Assembly (NCBI RefSeq): GCF_008923245.1 | Contig: NZ_WBOS01000005.1 | Span: 1 to 64,000, forward strand | Origin: Cytobacillus depressus | Lineage (GTDB): Bacteria; Bacillota; Bacilli; Bacillales; Cytobacillaceae | Length of the DNA: 64,000 bases | Direction: 5' to 3' | Shown: positions 33,942 to 43,197 of the stretch, piece by piece | Layout: the number at the start of each line of letters is the position of its first letter | How positions within the stretch are numbered: the first letter of the stretch is position 1 | Translations under genes and position numbers: made by a program | The notes under the pieces: generated by a model | Told to the model about the DNA's origin: nothing | The model's input: the letters and a program-made list of their open reading frames with translations, nothing else | The model's database searches: none

Positions 33942-35087
33942 TTGAAAAAGTATTCCATGATAACAATTGGTATGCTACTTATCTTATCTCTTTTTCTAAG
34001 CGCATGTTCTAGTGAAGGCAGCTCTGGAGGAACAGGCAGTTCTGAAGAGATTTTAGTCGGCGTTCTTTTGCCGGTAACAGGCAATAACGCTACTGATGGA
34101 AAAGACATGTTAAATGCGATGCAAATGGCGGCCGAAAAAATAAATAATGACGGCGGCGTTCTTGGTAAAAAGCTTAAGCTTGAAGTAGCAGACGATGCCT
34201 GTGATCCACAAATGGCCACAACAGCCGCCAATAAACTTGTATCCATGAAAGTGACCGCGGTTGTAGGAGGCTACTGCTCTGGATCAACATTGCCAGCCTC
34301 AGGTGTTTTTAATAATGCGAAAATCCCAATGATTGTTGCAGCCGCAAATTCATCCGAATTACCAGCACAAGGCTACGAAAATCTATTTCTAATTAATGGC
34401 CTCGTTCCTGATCAAGCGCAAACGGGTGCTGATTATTTCAATGATAAGGGCGCGAAAAACATTGTCATCATTCATGATAACTCTGCCTATGCAAAAAATT
34501 TAGCTGATTTTGCTAAAAAATCAGTTGAAGGAAATGGCGGCAAAGTTATCGGCTTCGAAGCCATTAATCCAGAGGAAAAGGATTTTGCTTCATTAATGAC
34601 TAAACTTAAATCACTCAACCCTGATGGCACTTATTTTACTGGCTATTACGCTGCTGGCGGTCTAATGCTTAAGCAATTTAAGGAAAAAGGCGTTTCTGGA
34701 TTTTTCATGGTTGGAGATGGCAGCTATTCACCGGATATTATTGATATCGCAGGAGCTATTAATGCTGACGGCCTATTAGTAACAGCCACTCCTACAGCGA
34801 ACTTTATCCCTGGCGCTGATGAATTTGTTAAAGATTATAAGAGTAAGTACAACGACTTAACACCTGGTCCATTCTCAGCTTTATCCTATAACGGGATGAA
34901 TCTATTAGCTGATGCATTAAAAAGAGCCAACTCAACAAATAGCGAAGACTTGAGAAAAGCATTAAAAGAAACGAAAGGCTTCGAAGGCATTGGTCAAGTG
35001 ATTGAATTCAATGACCAAAACTCTCTAAATCAATCAAACTTCCATGTAATGAAAGTGGTAGATGGCGATTTCACTTTAGAAAAGTAA
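33942..35087 (+). CDS. Branched-chain-amino-acid-type ABC substrate-binding lipoprotein (LivK type)
   Basis: A ~381-residue Peripla_BP_6 protein. Signal peptide with lipobox LSAC (Cys22) and a Ser/Gly linker. The body begins ILVGVLLPVTGNNATDGKDM and contains ADDACDPQMATTAANKLVS and VVGGYCSGSTLPAS, usual for Liv-type receptors. I prefer the TTG at 33942, six bases behind AAAGGGGTG; the GTG at 33933 lies in that site. Liv-type systems carry branched-chain or other amino acids, ureas and betaines. Here a proline or hydroxyproline ligand is plausible by location only. Confidence 0.88.
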   Translation: MKKYSMITIGMLLILSLFLSACSSEGSSGGTGSSEEILVGVLLPVTGNNATDGKDMLNAMQMAAEKINNDGGVLGKKLKLEVADDACDPQMATTAANKLVSMKVTAVVGGYCSGSTLPASGVFNNAKIPMIVAAANSSELPAQGYENLFLINGLVPDQAQTGADYFNDKGAKNIVIIHDNSAYAKNLADFAKKSVEGNGGKVIGFEAINPEEKDFASLMTKLKSLNPDGTYFTGYYAAGGLMLKQFKEKGVSGFFMVGDGSYSPDIIDIAGAINADGLLVTATPTANFIPGADEFVKDYKSKYNDLTPGPFSALSYNGMNLLADALKRANSTNSEDLRKALKETKGFEGIGQVIEFNDQNSLNQSNFHVMKVVDGDFTLEK

Positions 35088-35162
35088 AAGCCATCCAATC
35101 GTTAGCACCGTTTAAAAATAGTACTTAAACTGCCAACGATCATGCAGCCTCTTTTATGCATC

Positions 35163-35196
35163 TTGGAGCTGTTCAAAACAAGAAGAACAGCTCCAA
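35163..35196 (+). terminator. Intercistronic hairpin after the binding-protein gene
   Basis: Perfect stem TTGGAGCTGTTC/GAACAGCTCCAA followed by TTTTACT. It would let only part of the transcripts continue into the permease genes. Confidence 0.7.
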
Positions 35197-35248
35197 TTTT
35201 ACTCCACTTAATCCGCCAAATAAAGCACAGAGGAGAGTTAGAATTACT

Positions 35249-36154
35249 ATGGAAATGTTTTTGCAAATACTAATTGACGGACTTGTTATTGGTGCTTTTT
35301 ATAGCTTAGTAGCTTTGGGGTATACGATGGTATACGGGATTATTAAGCTTCTAAACTTTGCCCATGGAGATCTTTATATGATGGGTGCTTTCATTGGATT
35401 TACCCTCCTCTCCTTCATTACAGGTGATGGCGGGGTGAATACTGGCTTGTTGGGAGTTGCCATTGTCTTCATTGGAACGATGACTATCGTCGGGTTACTT
35501 GGGATGGGTGTCGAAAGGATTGCCTACCGCCCACTGCTGCTTGCACCTAGGCTTTCCATCCTCATAACAGCCATCGGTGTATCATTATCACTTGAGTATA
35601 CTTCTATGATCGGCTGGGGCGCATCCTACAAAGTTTACCCGATAAAACTTCCAAATGACGGCTTGCAATTCTTAGGAACTCAAATTTCTTTTGCCCAAAT
35701 CGGTATGATCGTTCTATCTGCCTTATTAATGCTTGGACTTCGGCTTTTTATTGATAAAACGATTTATGGAAAAGCGATGCGCGCGATTGCTCTTGATCAA
35801 ACAGCATGCAGCCTGATGGGTGTGAATGTCCATCGAATTATTGCCCTAACCTTTTTTATCGGTGCCTTTTTGGCCGCAGGAGCAGGGATTATGTCAGGCG
35901 TTTATTACGGAACGATTAACTTTATGATGGGCTTCACTATTGGACTGAAAGCTTTTACGGCAGCTGTATTAGGGGGCATTGGAAATATTACTGGTGCGAT
36001 GCTTGGCGGACTTGTTCTCGGTATTCTAGAAGCTTTCGGCACTTTTTACATTGGCGGTTCTTGGAAAGATGTGCTAGCCTTCGGAATTCTCATCTTGTTC
36101 TTAGTATTTAAGCCAACAGGGATACTCGGAGCAAAAGAAATGGAGAGGATGTAA
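35249..36154 (+). CDS. Liv-type ABC transporter permease (LivH)
   Basis: A ~301-residue membrane protein with eight or so helices. The family motifs VIGAFYSLVALGYTMVYGII and NFAHGDLYMMGAF are at the N-terminus. ALDQTACSLMGVNVHRII, the ATPase-contact loop, is about two thirds along, and AAVLGGIGNITGAMLGG comes near the end. I start it at ATG 35249, behind GAGGAGAG. The longer in-frame reading from 35156 would translate the preceding hairpin. It pairs with LivM to form the channel. Confidence 0.9.
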   Translation: MEMFLQILIDGLVIGAFYSLVALGYTMVYGIIKLLNFAHGDLYMMGAFIGFTLLSFITGDGGVNTGLLGVAIVFIGTMTIVGLLGMGVERIAYRPLLLAPRLSILITAIGVSLSLEYTSMIGWGASYKVYPIKLPNDGLQFLGTQISFAQIGMIVLSALLMLGLRLFIDKTIYGKAMRAIALDQTACSLMGVNVHRIIALTFFIGAFLAAGAGIMSGVYYGTINFMMGFTIGLKAFTAAVLGGIGNITGAMLGGLVLGILEAFGTFYIGGSWKDVLAFGILILFLVFKPTGILGAKEMERM

Positions 36155-36155
36155 G

Positions 36156-37130
36156 ATGAAAAAGTATAAGAAACAATCCCTTGGCCTACTCATCATCTCC
36201 CTATTCATTCTTCCATTTTTCCTTAATAGCTATTGGCTTGATGTCTTTACGCTTGTCCTTTTCTATGTTGTTCTTACTCAAGGATTAAATATCGTAGTCG
36301 GCTATACTGGCTTGCTTGACTTAGGATATGCTGCATTTTTCGCAGTAGGCGCCTATACAACTGCGATTCTAATGACTACTTATCATTGGTCATTCTGGCT
36401 GACGTTACCTGTTGCGTTCGTTTGTGCCGCACTTTCAGGAATTATTATTGGTACCCCCACCCTTCGCTTAAGGAGTGATTATTTAGCTATTGTCACACTA
36501 GGCTTCGGTGAAATCGTTAAAATTCTAGCAACAAACTTAGAAATAACAGGCTCAGCCTCCGGTATATACGGGATTCCAAGACCAGCCATCGGCAGCTATA
36601 TACTCTCATCCCAAAAGGATTTTTATTATTTAATTTTGATTGTCGCCATCATCTCTATTATTGCTGTATACAGATTGGGACGTTCAAGAATTGGACGGGC
36701 ATGGATTTATATTCGAGAGGATGAAGATGCTGCTGAAGCGATGGGAATTAATCGGATTCGGCTGAAGTTGCTTTCCTATGCTACAGGTGCCGTCATCGGA
36801 AGCTTCGCTGGATCGATTTTTGCAGTCAAAATGAGTGCCATCGCACCGCTAAGCTTTAGCTTTTTACAATCAGTTATGATCCTTCTTGCCGTTGTACTAG
36901 GTGGCCTTGGAAGCATTCCTGGTGTTGTTATTGGGGCTGTATTAGTTATCGTCCTTCCAGAGATTTTGCGCGGGGCAGATGATTGGCGCTATTTAATATT
37001 TGGGGTTTCCTTAGTTGCAATGATGATCTTCCGCCCTCAAGGCATTTTGCCATCTAAAAATGGAACGGAAGATGCATCTGAATTGGACGAAAGTGAAACA
37101 AATGATCCAAAACAATCCGTGTCGGTTTAA
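36156..37130 (+). CDS. Liv-type ABC transporter permease (LivM)
   Basis: A 324-residue membrane subunit. Motifs: LTQGLNIVVGYTGLLDLGYA and FFAVGAYTTAIL at the N-terminus, GTPTLRLRSDYLAIVTLGFG and EIVKI in the middle, IREDEDAAEAMGINRIRLKL as the coupling loop, and VVLGGLGSIPGVVIGA near the end. Starts one base after the LivH stop, so it is certainly in the same operon. The last ~20 residues are an acidic cytoplasmic tail. Confidence 0.9.
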   Translation: MKKYKKQSLGLLIISLFILPFFLNSYWLDVFTLVLFYVVLTQGLNIVVGYTGLLDLGYAAFFAVGAYTTAILMTTYHWSFWLTLPVAFVCAALSGIIIGTPTLRLRSDYLAIVTLGFGEIVKILATNLEITGSASGIYGIPRPAIGSYILSSQKDFYYLILIVAIISIIAVYRLGRSRIGRAWIYIREDEDAAEAMGINRIRLKLLSYATGAVIGSFAGSIFAVKMSAIAPLSFSFLQSVMILLAVVLGGLGSIPGVVIGAVLVIVLPEILRGADDWRYLIFGVSLVAMMIFRPQGILPSKNGTEDASELDESETNDPKQSVSV

Positions 37131-37160
37131 ATTTACTTCGGAAGAAGGGAGACTCCAAGC

Positions 37161-37931
37161 ATGTCACTATTAACAGTGAAAAATTTAAAGCTTCAGTTTG
37201 GCGGATTACTTGCTGTAAACGATTTATCCTTTACTGTTGAAAAGAACTCGATCTCCAGTATTATCGGTCCCAATGGTGCCGGAAAAACATCTGTATTTAA
37301 TATGATTACAGGTTTTTATCGGCCCACTAGCGGAGAAATTGAATTAGACGGAATTAGCCTAATAAATAAAAAGCCAAGCCAAATTACGACATTAGGAATG
37401 GCCCGTACTTTTCAAAACCTGCGACTATTTCCAAATTTATCTGTATTAGATAATGTGAAGTCCGGTATGCATTGCCGTACGAAACAAGCCGTTTTCGGCG
37501 CCTTGTTTCAAACAAAAAGTCAAAAAGCGGAAGAGAAATTAATTGAGAAGGTCGCTTTAGACTGCATTGAATTTGTTGGAATAACAAAATATTTGAAAAG
37601 GTCAGCAAAAAATCTTCCTTATGGTGCTCAACGTTATTTGGAGATTGCTAGAGCATTAGCTACTAAACCAAAGCTATTACTGCTAGATGAGCCGGCTGCT
37701 GGGCTCAATTTTGAAGAAAAACAATATTTAATTCAGCTTATTCGCCGCGTTCGTGATGAATTCAACATCACCGTCTTAATGATTGAGCATGATATGGCAC
37801 TAATTAAACAAATCTCAGAACATATTACTGTTATTGATTATGGCTGCAAAATTGCGGAAGGCACACCAGAGGAAGTGCTGAAAAATGAAAAGGTCATCGA
37901 AGCATACCTTGGTAAGGAGGAAGTCGTGTGA
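37161..37931 (+). CDS. Liv-type ABC transporter ATP-binding protein (LivG)
   Basis: A 256-residue ATPase. Walker A GPNGAGKTS, Q-loop region ARTFQNLRLFPNLSVLDNV, signature LPYGAQRYLEIARAL (the LivG variant of LSGGQ), Walker B LLLDEPAAGLN and switch His in MIEHDMALI are all seen. Its stop overlaps the GTG start of the LivF gene. With LivF it drives uptake of the Liv-type substrate. Confidence 0.91.
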   Translation: MSLLTVKNLKLQFGGLLAVNDLSFTVEKNSISSIIGPNGAGKTSVFNMITGFYRPTSGEIELDGISLINKKPSQITTLGMARTFQNLRLFPNLSVLDNVKSGMHCRTKQAVFGALFQTKSQKAEEKLIEKVALDCIEFVGITKYLKRSAKNLPYGAQRYLEIARALATKPKLLLLDEPAAGLNFEEKQYLIQLIRRVRDEFNITVLMIEHDMALIKQISEHITVIDYGCKIAEGTPEEVLKNEKVIEAYLGKEEVV

Positions 37932-38644
37932 AGCCTTTATTAAAACTAACCGATGTGAATTCTTACTACGGGAAAATTCATGCCCTCAATAATATTAATC
38001 TAGAAATCAATGAAGGAGAAATTGTCGCTCTGCTTGGGAGTAATGGTGCAGGAAAAAGCACTACTTTAAAAACGATTTCTGGCTTAATTAAGCCAAAATC
38101 AGGAAGTATTGAATGGAATGGCAAAAGCATAGTCGGGGCCCCTGTGCATAAGATAGTTGAATCAGGAATCATTCATGTTCCTGAAGGGAGACGAATCTTC
38201 AGTGGCCTAACAGTTACCGAAAATCTCGAGTTAGGCGGATTTACATACCGTAAAGATAAAAAGTGGGTAAAGGAAGGAATTGAGCGCTCCTTTGATTTGT
38301 TTCCGCGATTAAAGGAACGCGCTAAACAACTAGCTGGCACGTTAAGCGGAGGGGAGCAGCAAATGGTTGCCATCAGCCGTGGCCTGATGGCGAATCCAAA
38401 ACTCTTGATGCTTGATGAGCCTTCGATGGGTCTTGCACCGATTATCGTTCAAGAGATTATGAGAATTATCCGGGAAATTAACAAGCAAGGAACAACCATT
38501 CTATTAATTGAGCAAAACGCCAAAGCCGCTCTTCGACTTGCCAACAGAGGATATTTAATTGAAATCGGGAATATTGTTATGCATGATACGGCAGAAGTTC
38601 TGCGGGAGGATGATAAAATTATTAAGGCGTATTTGGGAGCTTGA
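37928..38644 (+). CDS. Liv-type ABC transporter ATP-binding protein (LivF)
   Basis: A 238-residue ATPase with a GTG start overlapping LivG by 4 bp. Walker A GSNGAGKST, Q loop VPEGRRIFSGLTVTENLELG, signature LSGGEQQMVAISRGL, Walker B LMLDEPSMGLAP and His-loop LIEQNAKAA are typical LivF. It is the last gene of the five-gene Liv operon, with a terminator about 170 bp downstream. Confidence 0.91.
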   Translation: MKPLLKLTDVNSYYGKIHALNNINLEINEGEIVALLGSNGAGKSTTLKTISGLIKPKSGSIEWNGKSIVGAPVHKIVESGIIHVPEGRRIFSGLTVTENLELGGFTYRKDKKWVKEGIERSFDLFPRLKERAKQLAGTLSGGEQQMVAISRGLMANPKLLMLDEPSMGLAPIIVQEIMRIIREINKQGTTILLIEQNAKAALRLANRGYLIEIGNIVMHDTAEVLREDDKIIKAYLGA

Positions 38645-38700
38645 GTAGGTTAATAATTTGTTTTTCATTTTTACTATTTAAGCTATAATATCAGGGGAAC

Positions 38701-38817
38701 GAGCGTAAGGACACCTTCCTGTTGACCAAGCATACGAAAAACAACAGAGACGGGCGTCAGGATGCCCTTCTGTTGACCGAGCGTACAAAAAAGCAACAGC
38801 GGTGGGCATCAACATGC
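38701..38817 (+). repeat. 51/52-bp tandem repeat, two full units and a partial third
   Basis: Units at 38701-38751 and 38752-38803, plus 14 bases of a third. Each holds CTGTTGACC...CAACAG, able to form a small hairpin. A TATAAT at 38684-38689 lies just before and a strong terminator just after, so a ~150-nt RNA is conceivable. The -35 box is poor, and no reading frame is convincing. Confidence 0.6.
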
Positions 38818-38844
38818 AAAAAACCAGCTCTATGCTGGTTTTTT
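38818..38844. terminator. Bidirectional terminator between Liv operon and peptidase genes
   Basis: AAAAAACCAGC-TCTAT-GCTGGTTTTTT, perfect stem with T runs on both strands. It serves the plus-strand Liv operon and the converging Xaa-Pro peptidase genes. Confidence 0.85.
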
Positions 38845-38872
38845 ACATTCCACGCTATATTAACATGGGCAT

Positions 38873-39979
38873 TTACCCAATTCGAATCAATTCTGTTGGG
38901 AATGATGTCAATAACTTTCCTTTTCCATCTTCATCAATATAAACATTTTCCTCAATACGCACTCCGCCATAGCCTGGAATATAAATACCCGGTTCAATGG
39001 TAAAGAGGAGCCCACTTTCAACGATTAAGTCATTGTTTTCATGAACAGAAGGCTCTTCATGCACATCGATTCCAAGACCATGACCGACACGGTTATTGAA
39101 ATATTGTCCATATCCTGCTTCCTTAATGACATTACGAGCTGCAATATCAATTTGTCCAATTGGGATTCCTGCTTTACACGCATTGACTCCCGCTTCAGTG
39201 GACTTTTTGACAATCTCATAAATTTCTCTCTGTTTCGGCGTTTCCTCACCAATGACGAATGTCCGAGTAATATCTGAGCAATAACCATCTACAATGACAC
39301 CCATATCAATCAATAAAAAGTCGCCTTGATTGATTGTTTTGTGGTCCGGACGCCCATGTGGCAATGAGGCTTTTTCACCTGAAAGAACAATCGTCGAAAA
39401 TGATGGACCGGAAGCCCCGAATTTCCTCATGAGAAATTCTAATTCTGCTGTAAAATCTTGCTCCGTCATACCTGCTTTTACCTTTTTAATTCCTTCAGCC
39501 ATGACTTTTTCAATCACATGAATAGCATTCTGAATCTTGCCACATTCCTCTTTTGACTTCTTCATTCTTTGTCCTGAGATGAAATCGCCAATATTTAAAT
39601 AGCTAGAATCAGAGAAAAAATGATTAAGCTGGGCATGCTGATATAACGAAATCACCTTTGTCTCCAAACCGAATGTGCCTACATTTCCATCAATCGTATC
39701 TTTTAAAACTTCATATGGATTTAATTCGTCTGAAATCGTTACAATCTTTTTGACATAGGAATCCTTCTCCGCAATTTCCTCATCCAATGCCGGGACAAAT
39801 AAATATTGATTTCCCTTTCTAAGATCCATCACTAAAGCCATGAATCGTTCATGAGGATCTGAATTGAAACCTGTATAATAGAAAACGTTTTTCGGATCTT
39901 TAATGATCGCTACTTCGACATTTTGGTTTTCTAAGTGCTTCTTTAATTCATTTAATCTGCTATGATATTGTTCTTGCAT
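38873..39979 (-). CDS. Xaa-Pro peptidase (M24B family), second copy
   Basis: A 368-residue cytoplasmic metallopeptidase. Metal ligands: Asp residues in LLIDMGVIVDGYCSDITRT, His in GVGHGLGIDVHEEP, Glu residues in TIEPGIYIPGYGGVRIEEN. The N-terminal creatinase-like domain opens with YHSRLNELKKHLENQNVEVA. It is more divergent from the copies at 16089-17156 and 40029-41108 than they are from each other, so its preferred peptide may differ. It lies 49 bp behind the third copy and should be transcribed with it. Confidence 0.91.
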   Translation of the reverse strand: MQEQYHSRLNELKKHLENQNVEVAIIKDPKNVFYYTGFNSDPHERFMALVMDLRKGNQYLFVPALDEEIAEKDSYVKKIVTISDELNPYEVLKDTIDGNVGTFGLETKVISLYQHAQLNHFFSDSSYLNIGDFISGQRMKKSKEECGKIQNAIHVIEKVMAEGIKKVKAGMTEQDFTAELEFLMRKFGASGPSFSTIVLSGEKASLPHGRPDHKTINQGDFLLIDMGVIVDGYCSDITRTFVIGEETPKQREIYEIVKKSTEAGVNACKAGIPIGQIDIAARNVIKEAGYGQYFNNRVGHGLGIDVHEEPSVHENNDLIVESGLLFTIEPGIYIPGYGGVRIEENVYIDEDGKGKLLTSFPTELIRIG

Positions 39980-40028
39980 GTGATGTCATCCCTTACATTA
40001 ATATTAGTATTCTCTTTATTGATTTGAT

Positions 40029-41108
40029 TTATAAAATAACCAATTCCTTTGTTGATGGCGTCAACACTTCACGGCTATTTTTAGTAATAAGGATTACATC
40101 CTCAACCCTTGCACCGCCTAAGCCTTTCAAATAAATTCCAGGCTCAACAGTAATCACCATGTTTTCTTCTAATACTTTGTCTTTTAACACCGAGAATAGT
40201 GGTGCTTCATGAACCTCTAGTCCAATTCCATGGCCTGTACCTGTTCCTGATTGTTCATTATAGCCATGTTTAATAATATTTTCACGCATGAAATAATCAA
40301 CCTCTTGGTCAGTCAGTCCTGGACGTAAATGAGCAACACAATTTTCAAAAGAGGTTAGCACGATTTCATGTAGCTTTTTTAACTCAGGTGCAGGCTCTCC
40401 AATCGATACAACTCTAGAAATATCTGCCCAATACCCTTCATAATTAGCACCGAAATCAATTGTAATCATGTCGCCCTTTTCAATAATTTTATCGCTTGCC
40501 CGTCCATGTGGCAATGAAGAGCGATATCCGGAAGCAACGATTGGAGAAAAAGATGTAGTTGAGCATCCATGTTTTTTAATAAACGCACCGAGCTCCTCTG
40601 CTACATCCAATTCAGACATGCCGGCGCGGATTACATTTAAAATATGTAAATATGCATTGTCAGTTATTTCCGCAGCTACCCGCAATTTTTTAATTTCATC
40701 CTCTGTTTTAATCATGCGGAGACTTTCGATAACTTCATGTGTTGGAATGAGTTCAGCTGCAAAAAGAGATTCATTTCTGCTAAATAGTCCATAGGATAAA
40801 TGCTCCTGCTCAAAACCAAGCTTTTTAATATTCATTTCATTTGCTTGGACAACGACTTCTTCAAAGATTTTGCCTTTATGGCCAGTATGCCCGGTGTGGA
40901 GAACAACTTCATAATCCTTTGCTTGATTTTTCGCTTGCTCAAAATAGCGATAATCCGTAATAAGCTTTGCTTCCGTCTCAGAAATAAGAAGAACCCCATT
41001 GCTTCCAGTAAACCCAGACATGTACTGTCTGTTCCAAGGATGAACGATCATCATTCCGTCAATACCTAATCCACAAAACTTCTCTCGGAGTCTATTAATT
41101 GCATTCAT
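40029..41108 (-). CDS. Xaa-Pro peptidase (M24B family), third copy
   Basis: A 359-residue enzyme with all five metal ligands: ITIDFGANYEGYWADISRV (two Asp), GTGHGIGLEVHEAP (His), TVEPGIYLKGLGGARVEDV (two Glu). The N-terminus INRLREKFCGLGIDGMMIVH is like that of the copy in the oligopeptide operon. First gene of a two-gene unit with a sigma-54 promoter 41-57 bp upstream of its ATG. It is divergent from the orphan oligopeptide-binding protein gene. Confidence 0.92.
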   Translation of the reverse strand: MNAINRLREKFCGLGIDGMMIVHPWNRQYMSGFTGSNGVLLISETEAKLITDYRYFEQAKNQAKDYEVVLHTGHTGHKGKIFEEVVVQANEMNIKKLGFEQEHLSYGLFSRNESLFAAELIPTHEVIESLRMIKTEDEIKKLRVAAEITDNAYLHILNVIRAGMSELDVAEELGAFIKKHGCSTTSFSPIVASGYRSSLPHGRASDKIIEKGDMITIDFGANYEGYWADISRVVSIGEPAPELKKLHEIVLTSFENCVAHLRPGLTDQEVDYFMRENIIKHGYNEQSGTGTGHGIGLEVHEAPLFSVLKDKVLEENMVITVEPGIYLKGLGGARVEDVILITKNSREVLTPSTKELVIL

Positions 41109-41148
41109 TCATTTTCCCCCTCAGGTATTAGATTCAAAAAGAATATAA

Positions 41149-41165
41149 TGCAATTTTTATGCCAT
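41149..41165 (-). promoter_or_regulatory. Sigma-54 promoter of the Xaa-Pro peptidase pair
   Basis: Minus strand ATGGCATAAAAATTGCA: GG and GC in the right spacing, three mismatches in less critical positions. Confidence 0.65.
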
Positions 41166-41203
41166 AGACATCCTTAAATTTTTAGGCTTACTTTTCCATT
41201 AAA

Positions 41204-41263
41204 TTTCTATTAATTTTTACACATTCAAAATATTTGTACAAATCGTGTAAAATTTTTTAAACA
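41204..41263. promoter_or_regulatory. Candidate shared enhancer site between divergent sigma-54 promoters
   Basis: CGTGTAAAATTTTTTAAACA (41244-41263) fits TGTGTAAA-N4-TTTACACA at 14 of 16 defined positions. A half-site TTTACACA lies at 41216-41223. The region is 40-120 bp upstream of both promoters in this intergenic gap, so one bound activator could serve both. Confidence 0.55.
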
Positions 41264-41322
41264 TGCAAGAGAATTCTATTCTATTTTTAAAATCATTTCT
41301 TTCATTTGTTTCAGAAGCGTGC

Positions 41323-41339
41323 ATGGCACAAATCTTGCA
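41323..41339 (+). promoter_or_regulatory. Sigma-54 promoter of the orphan oligopeptide-binding protein gene
   Basis: ATGGCACAAATCTTGCA: two mismatches to TTGGCACGNNNNTTGCW, with both core elements TGGCAC and TTGCA perfect. Lies 39 bp before the start codon. Confidence 0.85.
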
Positions 41340-41377
41340 CTTATATATTTTGAATATTCTAAAAGGGGGAATCTAAA

Positions 41378-43069
41378 TTGTTTAAACGAAAGCCTGCGAT
41401 TGCTGTACTACTTTCTCTTCTAATTGTTTTAGCGCTGTCAGGTTGCTATGGAAAAAGTAGTGACACGAGTAAGCCAGCATCATCTGAGACGAAGGAAACG
41501 GCTAATAATCAGCCAGCTGATTCTAGCAAAGATGAGCAAGTACTAAATTTGTATGCTGCTAATGAAATTCCAACATTAAAAACGAATGGAATTATTGATG
41601 GTCTTTCCGCTACGATTATGATGAATATGCTGGAAAGCTTATATCGAACAGATCCAGACCAGAACCTTGTGCCTGGCATGGCTAAGGATCACAAAGTAAG
41701 CGATGATGGCAAAATTTATACCTTTCATTTACGGGAAGATGCAAAATGGAGCAATGGAACCACAGTAACTGCTCACGATTTTGTATTCGCCTGGCACAGA
41801 GCCCTCAATCCAGATACCTTGTCACCCCACTCCTATGAATTTGACAACATCGTGAATTCAGTTGAAATTCAAGACAAAGACCATGAGCTTTATGGCAAAG
41901 TCGACGCACTTGGAGTGAAAGCTCTTGATGATTACACTCTTGAAGTTCAATTAAAAAATGCGATACCTTATTTTCTTGATACTTTGACAAATATTGTTTT
42001 CTACCCACAAAACGAAGAATTTGTCACTGCGCAAGGCGATAATTATGCTCTAGAGCCTGAAAACTTAATCTATAATGGTCCCTTTGTTCTTGATTCATGG
42101 AAACATGAAGAGGGATGGGTGTTAAAGAAAAATCCAAACTATTGGGATGCAGAAAATGTAAAGCTTGAAACAATTAATTTCAAAGTTGTGAAAGACGTCT
42201 CAACTGGAGTCAACTTATATGATTCAGGTACTGTTGACATGACCAATCTGTCTTCTGAATTTGTTGATCTTTATCATGATCATCCAGATCTTCAATCTTC
42301 GTTAAAAAGAGAAATGTATTTTATCCGCTTTAATTTACAAAACAAAAACTTAAGCAATGCCAATATCCGGAAAGCAATCGATATGGGATGGAATAAGAAA
42401 GAAGCAGCCGAAATGATTCTTAAAAATGGCTCTCTTCCTGCTTACTTTTTAATTCCTGAAAATATGGTCACTTCATCCGACGGAGAAGACTTTAGAAGCA
42501 AATACGGAAACTTTAACGATAAGGGGATAGAAAAAGCACAGGAATATTGGCAAAATGGTCTCGAAGAACTTAGTACCAACAAAGTTGAACTTGAATTTCT
42601 AAGCTATGATGACGGCCAGCGCAAATCCGTTGCAGAGTACATTAAAAATCAACTTGAAAAGAACCTGCCAGGATTAACGTTGAAAATCAACCAACAGCCA
42701 AATAAACAAAAGCTTGCTCTTGAGGGTAAACAAGAATATGATATGACTCATTCTGGCTGGCGCAGTGATATCGCAGATCCGACCGATTTCATGTCTATAC
42801 ATCTATCAGACGGACCATATAACTGGCAAAGCTATGTAAGTGCTGATTATGATCAGCTGGTAAAAAAAGCCCAAGTAGACTTTACAAATCTTGAAGAGCG
42901 CTTTAACAATCTCCAAGATGCTGAACAAATCCTAATTGAAAAAGATACCGTCATTTCACCGATGTATCAAGCAAGTGACGCGTACCTTGTTAAGCCATAT
43001 GTAAAAGGGCTAGTTGCCAACCCAAATTCAACTTATAGCTACAAGTGGACATATATTGAAGGGAAATAA
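41378..43069 (+). CDS. Oligopeptide-binding lipoprotein (OppA type), orphan copy
   Basis: A 563-residue exported lipoprotein (lipobox LSGC, Cys23) with a Ser/Thr-rich linker and an SBP_bac_5 body. It is closely similar to the protein encoded at 14356-16038 along its length: shared stretches include GPFVLDSWKHEEGWVLKKNP versus GPFVLDSWEHEVGWVYKKNP and INQQPNKQKLALE. TTG start behind AAAAGGGGG. No permease or ATPase genes are in its own unit, so it probably feeds the OppBC-DF transporter of the other operon. That would widen the range of peptides taken up. Confidence 0.9.
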   Translation: MFKRKPAIAVLLSLLIVLALSGCYGKSSDTSKPASSETKETANNQPADSSKDEQVLNLYAANEIPTLKTNGIIDGLSATIMMNMLESLYRTDPDQNLVPGMAKDHKVSDDGKIYTFHLREDAKWSNGTTVTAHDFVFAWHRALNPDTLSPHSYEFDNIVNSVEIQDKDHELYGKVDALGVKALDDYTLEVQLKNAIPYFLDTLTNIVFYPQNEEFVTAQGDNYALEPENLIYNGPFVLDSWKHEEGWVLKKNPNYWDAENVKLETINFKVVKDVSTGVNLYDSGTVDMTNLSSEFVDLYHDHPDLQSSLKREMYFIRFNLQNKNLSNANIRKAIDMGWNKKEAAEMILKNGSLPAYFLIPENMVTSSDGEDFRSKYGNFNDKGIEKAQEYWQNGLEELSTNKVELEFLSYDDGQRKSVAEYIKNQLEKNLPGLTLKINQQPNKQKLALEGKQEYDMTHSGWRSDIADPTDFMSIHLSDGPYNWQSYVSADYDQLVKKAQVDFTNLEERFNNLQDAEQILIEKDTVISPMYQASDAYLVKPYVKGLVANPNSTYSYKWTYIEGK

Positions 43070-43077
43070 CTTGTCCT

Positions 43078-43105
43078 AACAAAGCGCTTATTTAAGCGCT
43101 TTGTT
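43078..43105 (+). terminator. Terminator of the orphan oppA-like gene
   Basis: Perfect stem AACAAAGCGCTT/AAGCGCTTTGTT around ATTT, followed by TATTAATAAAAAA, 8 bp past the stop. Confidence 0.75.
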
Positions 43106-43197
43106 TATTAATAAAAAAACGGCATACATATAAGTATGCCTCAAAAAAAAAGATAGGGGGTAATATATCAATATTAAACAGATAAGCAATTGTTAAG

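Noticed and set aside
38701-38817. Short tandem units as a CRISPR array
   Set aside because: Only two full units, directly joined without unique spacers, and no cas genes.
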